The notes under the pieces were generated by a model. It was given only the letters and a program-made list of their open reading frames with translations. It had not been told where the DNA came from and ran no database searches. From JBBQUN01 sp963698395 (GTDB taxonomy: Bacteria > Actinomycetota > Acidimicrobiia > Acidimicrobiales > SZUA-35), in contig CAVOQQ010000001.1 in NCBI GenBank assembly GCA_963698395.1, forward strand, positions 992,001-1,056,000: a DNA stretch of 64,000 bases. Reading direction: 5' to 3'. The first letter of the stretch is position 1. Every line of letters begins with the position of its first letter. The position numbers and the translations under genes were made by a program. Of the stretch, positions 48,870 through 58,478 are shown piece by piece.

Positions 48870-50197
48870 GAGTATTGCTCCTTCTCGATGGGTGAATCCG
48901 GTGTGATGAGGCTGTCGGTGAAGGCGTGAAGGCCAGGTCGAGTGGCGCTCCAGGCGGTGATCGCCATGACGATGCTCCCCGAGCAGACGAAGAGGGCATC
49001 GAGGTCCCAGCGGGCGCCGACGCCGGCGGCGGCCTGAGAGATCGACACCAGCCCGAGGCTCGCAAAGGTCACGAGGCTCATGGTTCGCCCGAGCATGTCG
49101 GGCGGGGTTCGCGCTTGGATCCACGTGAAGAGGCTGATGGCCAGGTAGCCGTTGCCGATCCCGAGCCCCGAGAGCAGAGCAGCATCGAGCCAGAGGTTGG
49201 CGAAGAGGCCGAGCGACGCAATGACGGCGCCGAAGCTGCTCAGCACACCGAGGATGATCGTCCGCATCCTGCGGCTCGATGGCCTCGTCGTGGCACCGGC
49301 CGCCACGTAGCCGGCGAGATTGCCGATGGCGAATGCACCCATCAGAACCCCAAAAGCCGTCGCCCCCTGGGGGAGGCGTTGGTGCGCAAGGAGCGGGATC
49401 CCAACCAGCAGGGGACCGACGACGAACAAGTTCACCGCGACGAGGACGAAGAACACGAAGCGGAGTGCGTTGTCTTCCCAGACACCGCGGAGGCCCTCGC
49501 CAATCGAGGCCCACAGTCTGAAGGCCAACGCGTCGGCGGGGGGACGTCGATTGACCTTGATGAGCCAAAAGGCGGTGGCAGAGATGGCGAAGGTGGCGGC
49601 GTCGATCAGGTAGGCAAGACCGATGCCGAACCTCGACTTCGAGTAGCCGGCGATGATCACCCCGGCCATGGTCGGTCCCACGAACCCGGTGACCTGCGTC
49701 GCCCCCATGATCAGGGCGTTTCCGGCTTCGAGATCATCGCGACGCACCAGTGTGGGCACGATGCTGTTTTCGGCGGGAATGGCGAATCCAGAGACCAGGC
49801 CGAAGAACAGGGCGAAGCCATAGAGCATCCACATCTGCACGACACCAGTCATCACGACCACAGCCATCGCGGCAGTCAACACGCCGCGGGCAACATCGGC
49901 TGCCACCATCACCAGCCGTGGTGCGAACCGATCCGTCACTGCGCCGCCGATCAGCATGAATCCGGCGCGTGGCAGACCCTCGAGCGCCAACACGACACCC
50001 AACGCCAGTGGGTCATTGCTCAACTGCAGTACCAACCAGGGCGTGGCGATGAGGGCGAACTGGTCGCCCAACAACGACGTCGATGCCCCCGTGAGCAGTA
50101 GGCGGAAGTCGCGCAGCGCCATCACCCGTCGCATCGACCCCGTCGATGCGCCATGTGGCGATTGTTCAAGTCCTTCGATGGTTTGCTTCGTCGTCAC
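48866..50197 (-). CDS. MFS transporter
   Basis: A 443-residue permease with about twelve helices. The first helix follows RRVMALRDFRLLLTGASTSLLGDQFA, and the loop GGAVTDRFAPRLV between helices 2 and 3 is the MFS motif A. It resembles the enterobactin-exporter/macrolide-efflux type (MFS_3). The GTG start has GGAGG upstream. As first gene of the unit MFS-ABC-ABC-kinase-regulator it suggests a combined efflux and sensing module. Confidence 0.9.
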   Translation of the reverse strand: MTTKQTIEGLEQSPHGASTGSMRRVMALRDFRLLLTGASTSLLGDQFALIATPWLVLQLSNDPLALGVVLALEGLPRAGFMLIGGAVTDRFAPRLVMVAADVARGVLTAAMAVVVMTGVVQMWMLYGFALFFGLVSGFAIPAENSIVPTLVRRDDLEAGNALIMGATQVTGFVGPTMAGVIIAGYSKSRFGIGLAYLIDAATFAISATAFWLIKVNRRPPADALAFRLWASIGEGLRGVWEDNALRFVFFVLVAVNLFVVGPLLVGIPLLAHQRLPQGATAFGVLMGAFAIGNLAGYVAAGATTRPSSRRMRTIILGVLSSFGAVIASLGLFANLWLDAALLSGLGIGNGYLAISLFTWIQARTPPDMLGRTMSLVTFASLGLVSISQAAAGVGARWDLDALFVCSGSIVMAITAWSATRPGLHAFTDSLITPDSPIEKEQYS

Positions 50198-50429
50198 CGT
50201 TCCACCTCCAGATCGCTACCAACGATCAAACAACGGTGGGCGGAATCAATCACCCCGCCCGGGACGGATCGTCGACTCCGTCGCACGGGGGATCCGCCAT
50301 CATTCGCGTCCCCCCAGCCTGCAGAGCGGTCGCCGAGGTCGACGCACGGCATGCGTGGCCGAGGAATCGCCAAGAGAAGTCGAAGCGAACAGTGACGGTC
50401 GGCCCTGTTCCTGACCTCGACGAGCGTCG

Positions 50430-50435
50430 TAGTTT
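50430..50435 (+). promoter_or_regulatory. -10 box upstream of the glutamate-synthase-like gene
   Basis: TAGTTT ends 6 nt before the ATG at 50442. The 244-bp interval from the MFS start must hold both divergent promoters; nothing else is seen in it. Confidence 0.5.
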
Positions 50436-50441
50436 CGGCTC

Positions 50442-51959
50442 ATGACGTCACGATTCGGACTCGGAACCGTTGCAGCCGGAGCGACAGCGACCGGTCTCGC
50501 CGCCCTCGCCGGCTATGACCTGACGCAACGCCACCACGCCATCCTGCGTAACTTCCCTCTCCTCGGCCATCTGCGCTACCTGCTGGAAGAGGTGGGGCCG
50601 GAGTTCCGGCAGTACATCGTGACCAACAACACCGAGGAGAAACCGTTCAACCGGGATCAGCGGCGTTGGATCTATGCGTCGTCGAAGAAGGAGAACAACT
50701 ACTTCGCCTTTGGCACCGCCAAGGACCTCGAAGGCTCACCGAACTACCTCATCGTCAAGCACTCGCCGTTTCCCCTTCGGGCGCCGGTCGCCGGCGACGA
50801 GAACTTCGACGAAGCGTGGCCGATTCCGGTGGTGAAGGAGATGGGCGGGGCGCGCAAGCGAGCGAAACGATTCCGGCCGACATCGGCCGTCAACATCTCC
50901 GGCATGAGCTTCGGAGCGCTGTCTTCGAACGCCGTCGAGGCGCTCAACACCGGAGCCAAGATCGCCGGTTGCCTCCACAACACCGGGGAGGGTGGCATCT
51001 CCGATCATCATCGTCACGGCGGTGACCTGATCTGGCAACTCGGCAGCGGCTACTTCGGGGCTCGCGATCGAAACGGTCGATTCGACCTGGATCGGCTGGT
51101 CGACGTCGTGGCAGCCAATCCGGTCCGCGCCATCGAGATCAAACTGAGCCAGGGAGCAAAGCCCGGGCTCGGTGGCATGCTGCCTGCGGCGAAGATCAGC
51201 CAGGAGATCAGCCTCGTCCGGGGAGTCGCCATGGGCCAGGACTGCATCAGTCCGGCGGCCCATCCCGAGTTCCACGATGCCGACTCCTTGCTCGACTTCG
51301 TCGAACGCATCGCCCAGGCAACGGGGCTGCCCGTCGGCATCAAGTCCGCGGTCGGTGAGTTGGCATTCTGGGCTGATCTTGCCGAGGTGATGGCGACCGA
51401 AGACCGGGGTGTCGACTTCATCACGATCGATGGTGGTGAGGGCGGGACGGGTGCCGGACCCCTGGTGTTCACCGATCAGGTCGCGCTGCCGTTCAAGATC
51501 GGCTTCAGCACGGTGTATCGCGAGTTCGCCAAACGAAACCTGAGCGATGACGTGGTGTTCGTCGGGTCGGGGAAACTGGGCTTCCCTCATGAGTCGCTCT
51601 TCGCCTTTGCGCTGGGCTGCGACATGGTCAACGTGGCCCGCGAGGCCATGATGGCCATCGGGTGCATCCAGGCCCAGCGCTGCCACACCGGAAAATGCCC
51701 CACCGGTGTCGCCACCCAGAATCCTTGGCTGGTCCACGGACTCGATCCCGAGATCAAGTCGGCGCGCCTCGCCAACTACGTCGTGGTGCTGCGCAAGGAA
51801 CTGCTTGCCCTGAGTCGAGCCTGCGGGGTCGACCACCCCGCGCAGGTCTCACTCGATCATTTCGACATCCTCGACGATCGATTCGCGACCCGGCCGGCTC
51901 GAGCGGTGTTCGGGTATGACCCGGACTGGGGGGTGCCGAAGACGCCGAGCACCTCGTGA
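50442..51959 (+). CDS. FMN-binding glutamate synthase family protein
   Basis: A 505-residue protein. An N-terminal membrane helix (TVAAGATATGLAALAGYDL) precedes the FMN-binding TIM barrel of glutamate synthase. NISGMSFGALSSNAVEALN, HNTGEGGISDHHRHGGDL, IKLSQGAKPGLGGMLP and GGEGGTGAGP match the FMN and substrate regions. RCHTGKCPTGVATQ contains Cys residues that in GltB ligate an iron-sulfur cluster. No amidotransferase domain is present, so true glutamate synthesis is uncertain. The gene is monocistronic. Confidence 0.9.
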   Translation: MTSRFGLGTVAAGATATGLAALAGYDLTQRHHAILRNFPLLGHLRYLLEEVGPEFRQYIVTNNTEEKPFNRDQRRWIYASSKKENNYFAFGTAKDLEGSPNYLIVKHSPFPLRAPVAGDENFDEAWPIPVVKEMGGARKRAKRFRPTSAVNISGMSFGALSSNAVEALNTGAKIAGCLHNTGEGGISDHHRHGGDLIWQLGSGYFGARDRNGRFDLDRLVDVVAANPVRAIEIKLSQGAKPGLGGMLPAAKISQEISLVRGVAMGQDCISPAAHPEFHDADSLLDFVERIAQATGLPVGIKSAVGELAFWADLAEVMATEDRGVDFITIDGGEGGTGAGPLVFTDQVALPFKIGFSTVYREFAKRNLSDDVVFVGSGKLGFPHESLFAFALGCDMVNVAREAMMAIGCIQAQRCHTGKCPTGVATQNPWLVHGLDPEIKSARLANYVVVLRKELLALSRACGVDHPAQVSLDHFDILDDRFATRPARAVFGYDPDWGVPKTPSTS

Positions 51960-52106
51960 CGACGGGCGATGCCCTTGGCTTGTCAGCGCTCGACGACCAA
52001 GGCGCAAGAGAGCTCGTGAGTGACCGCGGCGACCCTGTCGGGGCACCTGCGAGCGGAGGGACCTTGTTCCCTGGCTGGCCGGTCAGGGCGGGCTCAGTGT
52101 TGTCCC

Positions 52107-53003
52107 GTGAGCGATCGAGCGGATGACAGTCGGGCAGAGGGCAGTCGGACAGAGGGCAGTCGCGGCGTGGTGGTCGGCATCGATGGCTCGGCGGGTTGTC
52201 GGCATGCGCTGGCCTGGGCACTGAGCAAGGAAGACCGGTTGGGTCCCGTCCGGCCGGTCATCACGTTCATGGTCGGTCCGTTTGCCGACGGCTTCGGCAC
52301 GGTCGGGGGCGTGAATCCGGACGGTCAACCCTACCGCGATGAAGCCATGGGCATGCTGTCCGACGTCGTCAGCCCCATCGACCCTGCGCTCGTGCAGCGA
52401 GCCGAAGTCGTCCAGCACCGGGCGGGACCCGGACTCGTCGAGGCGGCCGGCGATGCCGAACTGTTGGTCGTCGGAAGCCGTGGTCGCAGCGCATTTGCCG
52501 AGACACTGCTCGGGTCGGTCGGCTCCTATTGCGTGAAGCACGCCGGCGTCCCCGTGGCGATCATCCCCGATGAAGCCGAGGCCACCGGTCCCTTGTCGAG
52601 ATTGGTGGTCGGCGTGGACGGCTCACCGAATGCCGACGCCGCATTGCGTTGGGCCATCGAGCACGTCGAGCCTGGCGGCGAGGTCGTCGCGGTCGAAGTC
52701 CTCTCGCTTCCGGCCAGCGATCAGTCGACGGCGAGTCGAGACACGGCGGCCCTGCAAACCCAGGAACGATGTGATCAAGTGATCGCGGAGACCGCGAAGC
52801 GAACGGGCACGAGTGCGCGAGTCCGTGTCGTCACCAGGGTTGGTGATCCGCGGGTCGAACTGCCGATAGCGAGCGAACGAGCCGACCTGCTCGTGGTCGG
52901 GGCTCGAGGACATCGGGCGGTCGCTCACCTGTTGCTCGGTTCGGTCGCCACCGCGCTCACGCACCATCCCACGTTGGCAACCGTCGTCGTTCCGCACCAC
53001 TGA
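52107..53003 (+). CDS. Universal stress protein, tandem UspA domains
   Basis: A 298-residue protein with two UspA domains. The first begins GVVVGIDGSAGCRHALAWAL and ends LLVVGSRGRSAFAETLLGSVG; the second begins LVVGVDGSPNADAALRWA and ends LLVVGARGHRAVAHLLLGSV. Both hold the G-x2-G-x9-G-S/T type ATP motif. Such proteins bind ATP and accompany stress or dormancy. The GTG start places the repeat-encoded DSRAEGSRTEGSRG leader at the N-terminus. Confidence 0.9.
   Translation: MSDRADDSRAEGSRTEGSRGVVVGIDGSAGCRHALAWALSKEDRLGPVRPVITFMVGPFADGFGTVGGVNPDGQPYRDEAMGMLSDVVSPIDPALVQRAEVVQHRAGPGLVEAAGDAELLVVGSRGRSAFAETLLGSVGSYCVKHAGVPVAIIPDEAEATGPLSRLVVGVDGSPNADAALRWAIEHVEPGGEVVAVEVLSLPASDQSTASRDTAALQTQERCDQVIAETAKRTGTSARVRVVTRVGDPRVELPIASERADLLVVGARGHRAVAHLLLGSVATALTHHPTLATVVVPHH
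52128..52157 (+). repeat. 15-nt tandem repeat in the Usp leader
   Basis: Two in-frame copies of agtcgggcagagggc with one change, plus a partial third. They code for an S-R-x-E-G unit before the first UspA domain. Confidence 0.75.
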
Positions 53004-53064
53004 CCTGGCGGGCCATCGACGCAGATCGGTTCGTCAGGAGCCCTGCGGCCGTACCGAACCGGCC

Positions 53065-53727
53065 CTACCCAGCGCGTCGATTCGTTCGCAGGCGGCGAAA
53101 GACGAACCAGCCGACGAAGGCGACGGCGGAACCGACGAGGACGATGTTGAGCCATCGGCTCACGGTTGCCGTGGCGCCGAAGCGATCGCCCAACCACCAA
53201 CCCGCGCCCATCAACACGAGGTTCCAGATCAGCGAGCCGCTGGCCGTCAGGCCAACGAACCGAGCGACGGGCATTTGCTGCGCCCCCGCCGGGATCGACA
53301 CCAGACTGCGCACCCCAGGAATCAGGCGACCCCAGAACACCACGGGCTGCTGCCAGCGGTCGAACGCCCGCCAGGCACGGTCGACGTCATGAGGGGACAC
53401 GAGCGGGAGGCGTCCGGCGATCTGTGCCAGCCGAGCCGATCCCAAGGTCGCTCCGGCCCGGTACAGGAGCAGCGCGCCGGCGACGCTGCCGAGCGTCGCC
53501 CACGCCACCGTCGCCCAGAACCCCAACTCGCCGATCCCGGCCAGATAGCCGGCGGCCGGAAGCACCACCTCACTCGGAATGGGAGGAAAGACGGTCTCGA
53601 GCAGAACGATCAAGCCGACGCCGATCGGACCGAGCCCGTCGATGAGCGCGATCATCCAGCCGGCAACGCCAGAGAGGTCGTTGCCGGTGGCTGCGAACGG
53701 CCACCACCGGCTGCTGGCGATGATCAC
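53065..53727 (-). CDS. DedA family membrane protein
   Basis: A 220-residue membrane protein. GVGLIVLLETVFPPIPSEVVLPAAGYLAG is the DedA hallmark loop, and FWGRLIPGVRSLVSIPAGAQQMP contains the conserved Arg-Gly-Pro region. DedA/SNARE-associated proteins are linked to lipid scrambling and envelope integrity. Neither the ATG at 53727 nor one at 53655 has a clear ribosome-binding site; the longer start is given. It lies 23 nt after the DUF1918 stop. Confidence 0.9.
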   Translation of the reverse strand: MIIASSRWWPFAATGNDLSGVAGWMIALIDGLGPIGVGLIVLLETVFPPIPSEVVLPAAGYLAGIGELGFWATVAWATLGSVAGALLLYRAGATLGSARLAQIAGRLPLVSPHDVDRAWRAFDRWQQPVVFWGRLIPGVRSLVSIPAGAQQMPVARFVGLTASGSLIWNLVLMGAGWWLGDRFGATATVSRWLNIVLVGSAVAFVGWFVFRRLRTNRRAG

Positions 53728-53750
53728 CGGGAATGACCGGGCGATCGGCC

Positions 53751-53960
53751 TCAGGTCGACTCGCTCGTGTCGTGCTCGAAGTGCTGGACCTTGGCGTCGT
53801 TCCCGGGGTAGAAGATCCCCTCGTGGCCGTTGTCGCCCCAGCGCACGAGATACGGGGCATCACCGTTGGCGCCCCTGACCTCGAGCACCAGGCAATCCCG
53901 AACCGGTTGGCCGACGCGTCGGCCAGGGATGATGATGCGGTCACCGACTGCTGCTTGCAT
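53751..53960 (-). CDS. DUF1918 protein
   Basis: A 69-residue beta-barrel protein, found almost only in actinobacteria. AAVGDRIIIPGRRVGQPVRDCLVLEV, YLVRWGDNGHEGIFYPG and the late VQHFE are the family blocks. No function is known. GAGGAGG lies 8 nt before the ATG at 53960, which decides against the ATG three codons upstream. Confidence 0.88.
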   Translation of the reverse strand: MQAAVGDRIIIPGRRVGQPVRDCLVLEVRGANGDAPYLVRWGDNGHEGIFYPGNDAKVQHFEHDTSEST

Positions 53961-54091
53961 GACATCCACCTCCTCTGAGGTCGATCATCGACCGGCTTGG
54001 CCGTGTGGGGCAGGGCCCGATGTCACTTCAGCCTCCGTTGGGTCCGTCGCAGCCGCCACCCTCCGTCGCCGCCCAATGCGCGACGGGACGG

Positions 54092-54847
54092 CTATTCCCA
54101 GCGGAAGTAGCGCACCGACAGGGCGCCGGAGCCGAGAAGAACGCCGGCGACGACGATGGAAGCGTTGGTATTCCAGCCGAAGCCGAGCCAGGGGTCTTGG
54201 AGGAGGGCGATCACGTGGGAGAGCGGGAGCAGGTTGCCAACGGCTTTCATCGGGCCACTGAGCACGTCCCGAGGTGGCCCCGACCCCGAAAGGAGAAACA
54301 TGACGAAGAACAGCATGACGCCGAGACCTTGCGCCGCTCGTGACGTTGGCATCAACGAGCCCAACAACACGCCCAAGGACGCAAAACTCAACGCCGACAA
54401 CGCAAACGCTCCTGCGAGTTCTGCTCCGTCGGCCGGCAGCAGCGCAGTCCCGTAGACCAAGGTGCTCGTGATCGTGATCGAGACGGCGCCGACCACAGCG
54501 GTCAACAGCGCCACGGCAATCTGGGACCCGAGGACCGCCCACACCGGCATCGCCGAGGCTCTGAAGCGGCGAAGAACCCCACGTTCGCGATAGCTGGCCA
54601 GCCGTGTTGGCATGCTCAAAACGCCGATCGCGGCCATGACCAGTCCGAGGTAGGCCGGGACGTAGTAGTCGGCGGGACCGACGCCGCGCCACACATCGTC
54701 GGCAGGATCGGTCGTCACCTCGTTGCCGAAAACGCCGTTGAGCACGATCAGGAAGAAGAACGGCAACGCCAGCGTGAAGAGCAGACTGAGGGGGTCACGA
54801 GTGAAGAGCTTGAGCTCGATCCAGGTCAGCTTGCGTAGTGCGTTCAC
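54092..54847 (-). CDS. ABC-2 type transporter permease
   Basis: A 251-residue permease with six helices. It begins MNALRKLTWIELKLFTRDPL and contains a YYVPAYLGLVMAAIGVLSMP loop and the SGSGPPRDVL segment between helices 5 and 6, typical of ABC-2 exporters. Its start overlaps the ATPase stop by 4 nt, so the two form one exporter of unknown substrate (lipid or drug). Confidence 0.9.
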   Translation of the reverse strand: MNALRKLTWIELKLFTRDPLSLLFTLALPFFFLIVLNGVFGNEVTTDPADDVWRGVGPADYYVPAYLGLVMAAIGVLSMPTRLASYRERGVLRRFRASAMPVWAVLGSQIAVALLTAVVGAVSITITSTLVYGTALLPADGAELAGAFALSALSFASLGVLLGSLMPTSRAAQGLGVMLFFVMFLLSGSGPPRDVLSGPMKAVGNLLPLSHVIALLQDPWLGFGWNTNASIVVAGVLLGSGALSVRYFRWE

Positions 54848-55758
54848 ACGGTCGTCCCATCGTCGTGGGCGGTGAGCGCCAAGAACGCGTCTTCGAGCGT
54901 CTTGCGTTCGGTCCGTAGGTCGAGCGGTGCGATGCCGTGCTGGACGAGGCTCGCTGCGGTGAAGGCGAGCAGCGGTCCGCTGCCGTGGACGCTCACGTGC
55001 GAACCGGTACGAGCGATCCGCTCGACGCCCCGGGTATCGGCCAGCCAGGACAGATCGGCGACGTCAGTGGTGAAATGCACGGTGGCTTCACCAGCGTGGG
55101 CGTCGACGAGTTGTTGCGGCGTGCCGTCGGCGATGATCCGGCCCTGTCTGAACACGGCGATCCGATCGCACAGCCGTTCTGCTTCGTCCATGAAGTGGGT
55201 GACCAGCACCACCGTCGTACCCCGCTGTCGAATCCGGTCGATCAGATCCCAGGCGATACGGCGCGCGGCGGGATCGAGACCGGTGGTCATCTCGTCGAGG
55301 AACACCAGCTTGGGGTTGTTCACCAAGGCGAGCGCAACCAGCAGTCGTTGACGCTGGCCACCCGAAAGGCTGGCGAACGCCGCATCGCGCTTGTCGTCCA
55401 GGCCCCAATCGGCGAGCAACCCACGCCAGTCGGCCGAGTCCGGTGAGATCGAGGCGAACAGGTCGAGTGCTTCCCAGACCCGGAGCCGATCCGGCAGCTC
55501 CGACTCTTGCAGCTGACTCCCGACCACGTTTCGTAGCGAGGTTCGATCGGTCTGGGGGTCGATGCCGAAGACCCGCACCGTCCCTGCATCGGGGGTGCGC
55601 AGCGCTTGCGCACACTCGACCGTTGTCGTCTTGCCCGATCCGTTTGCGCCGATGATCCCGAAGATCTCACCGGCGGCAACCTCGAAGGAGACACCGTCAA
55701 CCGCTGTGATGTCGCCGTAGCGCTTGCGCAGTCCATCGACCGCGAGTGCGCTCTCCAT
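54844..55758 (-). CDS. ABC transporter ATP-binding protein
   Basis: A 304-residue ATPase: Walker A GANGSGKTTT, signature SLSGGQRQRLLVALALV, Walker B LVFLDEMTTGLDP (Met replaces the usual Pro after DE), switch VLVTHFMDEAERL. A DrrA-like C-terminal domain ends in KTLEDAFLALT. GTG at 55761 directly precedes the ATG used here. It couples to the permease downstream. Confidence 0.93.
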   Translation of the reverse strand: MESALAVDGLRKRYGDITAVDGVSFEVAAGEIFGIIGANGSGKTTTVECAQALRTPDAGTVRVFGIDPQTDRTSLRNVVGSQLQESELPDRLRVWEALDLFASISPDSADWRGLLADWGLDDKRDAAFASLSGGQRQRLLVALALVNNPKLVFLDEMTTGLDPAARRIAWDLIDRIRQRGTTVVLVTHFMDEAERLCDRIAVFRQGRIIADGTPQQLVDAHAGEATVHFTTDVADLSWLADTRGVERIARTGSHVSVHGSGPLLAFTAASLVQHGIAPLDLRTERKTLEDAFLALTAHDDGTTV

Positions 55759-55794
55759 CACTCGGACCCCGCTTCGGTTGTCAGCCGCATGCGG

Positions 55795-56265
55795 CTATGC
55801 ATCGGTTCGGGGTTCGAAGACGACGACCGCGGTCTCGGTGGGGCGCAGTGCTGCATAGCCATCGAGGTTCTCGTCGAGCTCTCCCCAGCGGGCCCAGAGG
55901 CGTTCTCGCTCCTCGCCCTGGGCCGCTCGTGCGGTGACGAGACGTGAACCGCCGACCAGGTCGACCTTGGCGTGGGGATCGGCCTGCAGATTGAGCCACC
56001 AGGACGGCTCGGCCTCGCCCCAGCCGTTCATGGCCATCGTGACCAGGTTGGGGCCGTCTTCGAAGTAGCCGACGACCACGTGGCGTTCCCGGCCGCTCCG
56101 ACGGCCATGAGTCGTGAGGCGCATGGCACCCCATCGGTTGGCTTTCGGGCGCCACAGGCCGAGGCGGCCACCGCTGATCCGGAGTACCGCACGATGAGCT
56201 TGCCAGAACATGCGGATGAACCAGCGTGGCGGGAGACGGTTCTTCTTGGCGGTTTGCGTCGACAT
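55795..56265 (-). CDS. DDN-type F420-dependent nitroreductase family protein
   Basis: A 156-residue split-barrel protein of the deazaflavin-dependent nitroreductase family. RLTTHGRRSGRERHVVVGYFEDG, AMNGWGEAEPSWWLNLQADPHAKVDL and the E-R-x-x-L-W helix are typical. Such enzymes use reduced F420 on quinones or nitro compounds. The start is supported by AAGGAG close upstream. The presence of the family implies an F420-producing host, but no F420 biosynthesis gene is in the window. Confidence 0.85.
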   Translation of the reverse strand: MSTQTAKKNRLPPRWFIRMFWQAHRAVLRISGGRLGLWRPKANRWGAMRLTTHGRRSGRERHVVVGYFEDGPNLVTMAMNGWGEAEPSWWLNLQADPHAKVDLVGGSRLVTARAAQGEERERLWARWGELDENLDGYAALRPTETAVVVFEPRTDA

Positions 56266-56370
56266 CGGGACTCCTTCGAGTCGATCGTGGCGCTCAGGCC
56301 CCGGCCGAGCCAGGGCCCGAGGTCCCCCGGATGGGCGCTGCGCCCCGTCTGAGGGAGGAGCGGGCAGCGG

Positions 56371-57285
56371 TCAGGTCGGGTTGAAGAGCAGACAGTCGGG
56401 GCCGGCGACGCACCAGTTGCCTTCGGTTGCCTCGGTCAGTGGAGCGAGGCGTGGGAGGGCGTTGCGATCCATGATGATGAGTTGGATGGCAGCACCCGGG
56501 GTCGAGGGGCACAGGGTGTGAACCATCACTGGGTCGTCGATCGGCAGTCCGATCTCGGGTGGCAGCTCCCAGACAGGATTGTCGCTCAGCGCGCAGGCCT
56601 GGGTGAACGATGTCGGGACGGCGGCGATGGTCACGTGCTCGCCGGTATCGAGCGTGAAGTCGACCACCTGGGCGTCGATCTCGATCGAGTCGATCGGGTT
56701 CTCGTCGAGTTCGGGGTTGTTGGCATCGGCGTAGCTGCCGGCGGGATCGGTGCCGGAGGAAAGCAGGAGGCAGGATTCGTCGGCACCACACGTGATGGTG
56801 GGGCCTCGTTCGTCTCGGTCGCGGGGTTTGATGGTGATCACCGGGCTCGTCTCGAAGCTTCCCGGCCAGATCACCGGCTCGTCGATGACGAGCCGTCCGA
56901 GGACCAGTGGTTCGTCGCCAAGGACGAGGATCTGTTTCTTGGCTTTGAACGGCCCGGAGCCTTCACTGTCGGTGACGTCCGTTCGCTCGACGATGTTCCG
57001 TGTTGCGGTGTCGACGCCGTCGAGCCGGAAGGTCACGTCGTCGGAGCCGATGCTGACCTCGATTCGATCGATGCCGTCGTTGCGTAGCTGGGCGACACCG
57101 CCAGGCAGGTCGCCATCGGCGTCGAGTTGGAGCTGCTCGGTCGAGGGGACCAACGACCGGTAGGTCCCGACGGCAACCCTGTAGCCCGTCGAATCACCGC
57201 AACTGGCCAAGACGGCAGCGGCCAGCAGCACTGCGGCGGCCACACGACCGCCGATCTCGTCGTGCTCCTCGATCAGTCGTCTCAT
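56371..57285 (-). CDS. Lipoprotein of unknown function
   Basis: A 304-residue exported protein. Residues 13-32 (VAAAVLLAAAVLASCG) give a signal peptide with a lipobox ending in Cys. The mature part is acidic and beta-rich with cysteines in ITCGADESCLLL and NWCVAGPDCLLFN that may pair. No domain was recognised. It is divergent from the MscS gene across about 200 bp. Confidence 0.7.
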   Translation of the reverse strand: MRRLIEEHDEIGGRVAAAVLLAAAVLASCGDSTGYRVAVGTYRSLVPSTEQLQLDADGDLPGGVAQLRNDGIDRIEVSIGSDDVTFRLDGVDTATRNIVERTDVTDSEGSGPFKAKKQILVLGDEPLVLGRLVIDEPVIWPGSFETSPVITIKPRDRDERGPTITCGADESCLLLSSGTDPAGSYADANNPELDENPIDSIEIDAQVVDFTLDTGEHVTIAAVPTSFTQACALSDNPVWELPPEIGLPIDDPVMVHTLCPSTPGAAIQLIIMDRNALPRLAPLTEATEGNWCVAGPDCLLFNPT

Positions 57286-57489
57286 GGCGCCATCGTGTCC
57301 TGGCCAGAGACACCTCGACAGTGTCCAACGTCCCGCCGGCGCGTGACCTTGGACTCTGGATGGTCGGTGGGGGAACGGGGACGATCGGCCCATGGCCGTC
57401 TCGCCAGACAACGAGTCACGCCCAACTCGTGGGCCACGTCGCGTCGTGGCCATCGGCGGAGACCGTACAGGGACCGAAGGGGTGTCGTG

Positions 57490-58380
57490 ATGGCGACGAT
57501 CTGGGATCTCGTGATCGACAACGACTCTGTCGGCGGCAAGCTGTTCACGACGGCCCTCATCGTTGCCATCGCCGTCGTGACTGGGTCGGTCGTCGGGCGC
57601 CTACTGGCCCGCCGAGCCAGCGACCGGTACCGCAAGTACTACATGCGCAAGGGCACGACCTTCGTGGTCAGCATTCTGACCGTGATCGGGCTCGGCATCC
57701 TCTGGCGGCCGTTCGCCGGCCAACTCGGCCTGGTCCTGGGTTTGATCACCGCCGGTGTCGCCTTCGCCATGCAGGAACTGATCGGGGCCTTGGCCGGTTG
57801 GTTCAACATCGTGTCGGGGTCGATCTTCAAGGTCGGCGATCGTGTCCAGCTCGGGGGCGTGCGCGGCGATGTGATCGACATCACGCCGTTGCGTACGAAG
57901 GTGATGGAGATCGGTTCCAGCGTCGACGATGACGTCTGGGTTCGGGGCCGGCAGTACACCGGCCGAATCGTCGCCGTGTCGAACAAGTCCACCTTCACCG
58001 ACCCGGTCTTCAACTACAGCGCCTCGTTCGACTTCATCTGGGAGGAGGTGACGATCCCGGTCGCCTATCGCGATTGGCGGGCCGCCGAGGCGATCATGAC
58101 CGAGGAGGTCATTCGCATCTCGGCGTCGAAGGATGCCGAGGTGGCCCTGGCGGCGATGGTCCGTCGCTACCCGGTGGCGCGTACCGAGATCGAACCACGC
58201 GTCTTCGTCCGGGCGACCGACAACTACCTCGAACTCGCAGGGCGCTTCGTCGTTCCGGTCCGCACGGCCCGAAGCTGCAACGACGAACTCACCCGCAGAG
58301 TCCTGGACCGATTTGCGGCGGCGGGCTTGTCTGTCGCTTCGCAGACGACCGACGTGACGCTCCGCTCTGCCATCCCGTGA
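57490..58380 (+). CDS. MscS-family mechanosensitive channel
   Basis: A 296-residue channel protein. Three membrane helices come first. The pore helix region LGLVLGLITAGVAFAMQELIGALAGWFNIVSG leads into KVGDRVQLGGVRGDVIDI, the MscS beta domain start, and the cytosolic vestibule follows. It releases solutes on membrane tension, giving osmotic protection. The ATG has GAAGGGG about 8 nt upstream. Confidence 0.9.
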   Translation: MATIWDLVIDNDSVGGKLFTTALIVAIAVVTGSVVGRLLARRASDRYRKYYMRKGTTFVVSILTVIGLGILWRPFAGQLGLVLGLITAGVAFAMQELIGALAGWFNIVSGSIFKVGDRVQLGGVRGDVIDITPLRTKVMEIGSSVDDDVWVRGRQYTGRIVAVSNKSTFTDPVFNYSASFDFIWEEVTIPVAYRDWRAAEAIMTEEVIRISASKDAEVALAAMVRRYPVARTEIEPRVFVRATDNYLELAGRFVVPVRTARSCNDELTRRVLDRFAAAGLSVASQTTDVTLRSAIP

Positions 58381-58478
58381 CCCGTCGATCACCCAGCTCG
58401 TTGGATCGGGGGTTTGATCATTGCCAGCTTGGTAAGGACCTTCGCATTGCAACGATGCAACAACTCCTGAGGTGACAC

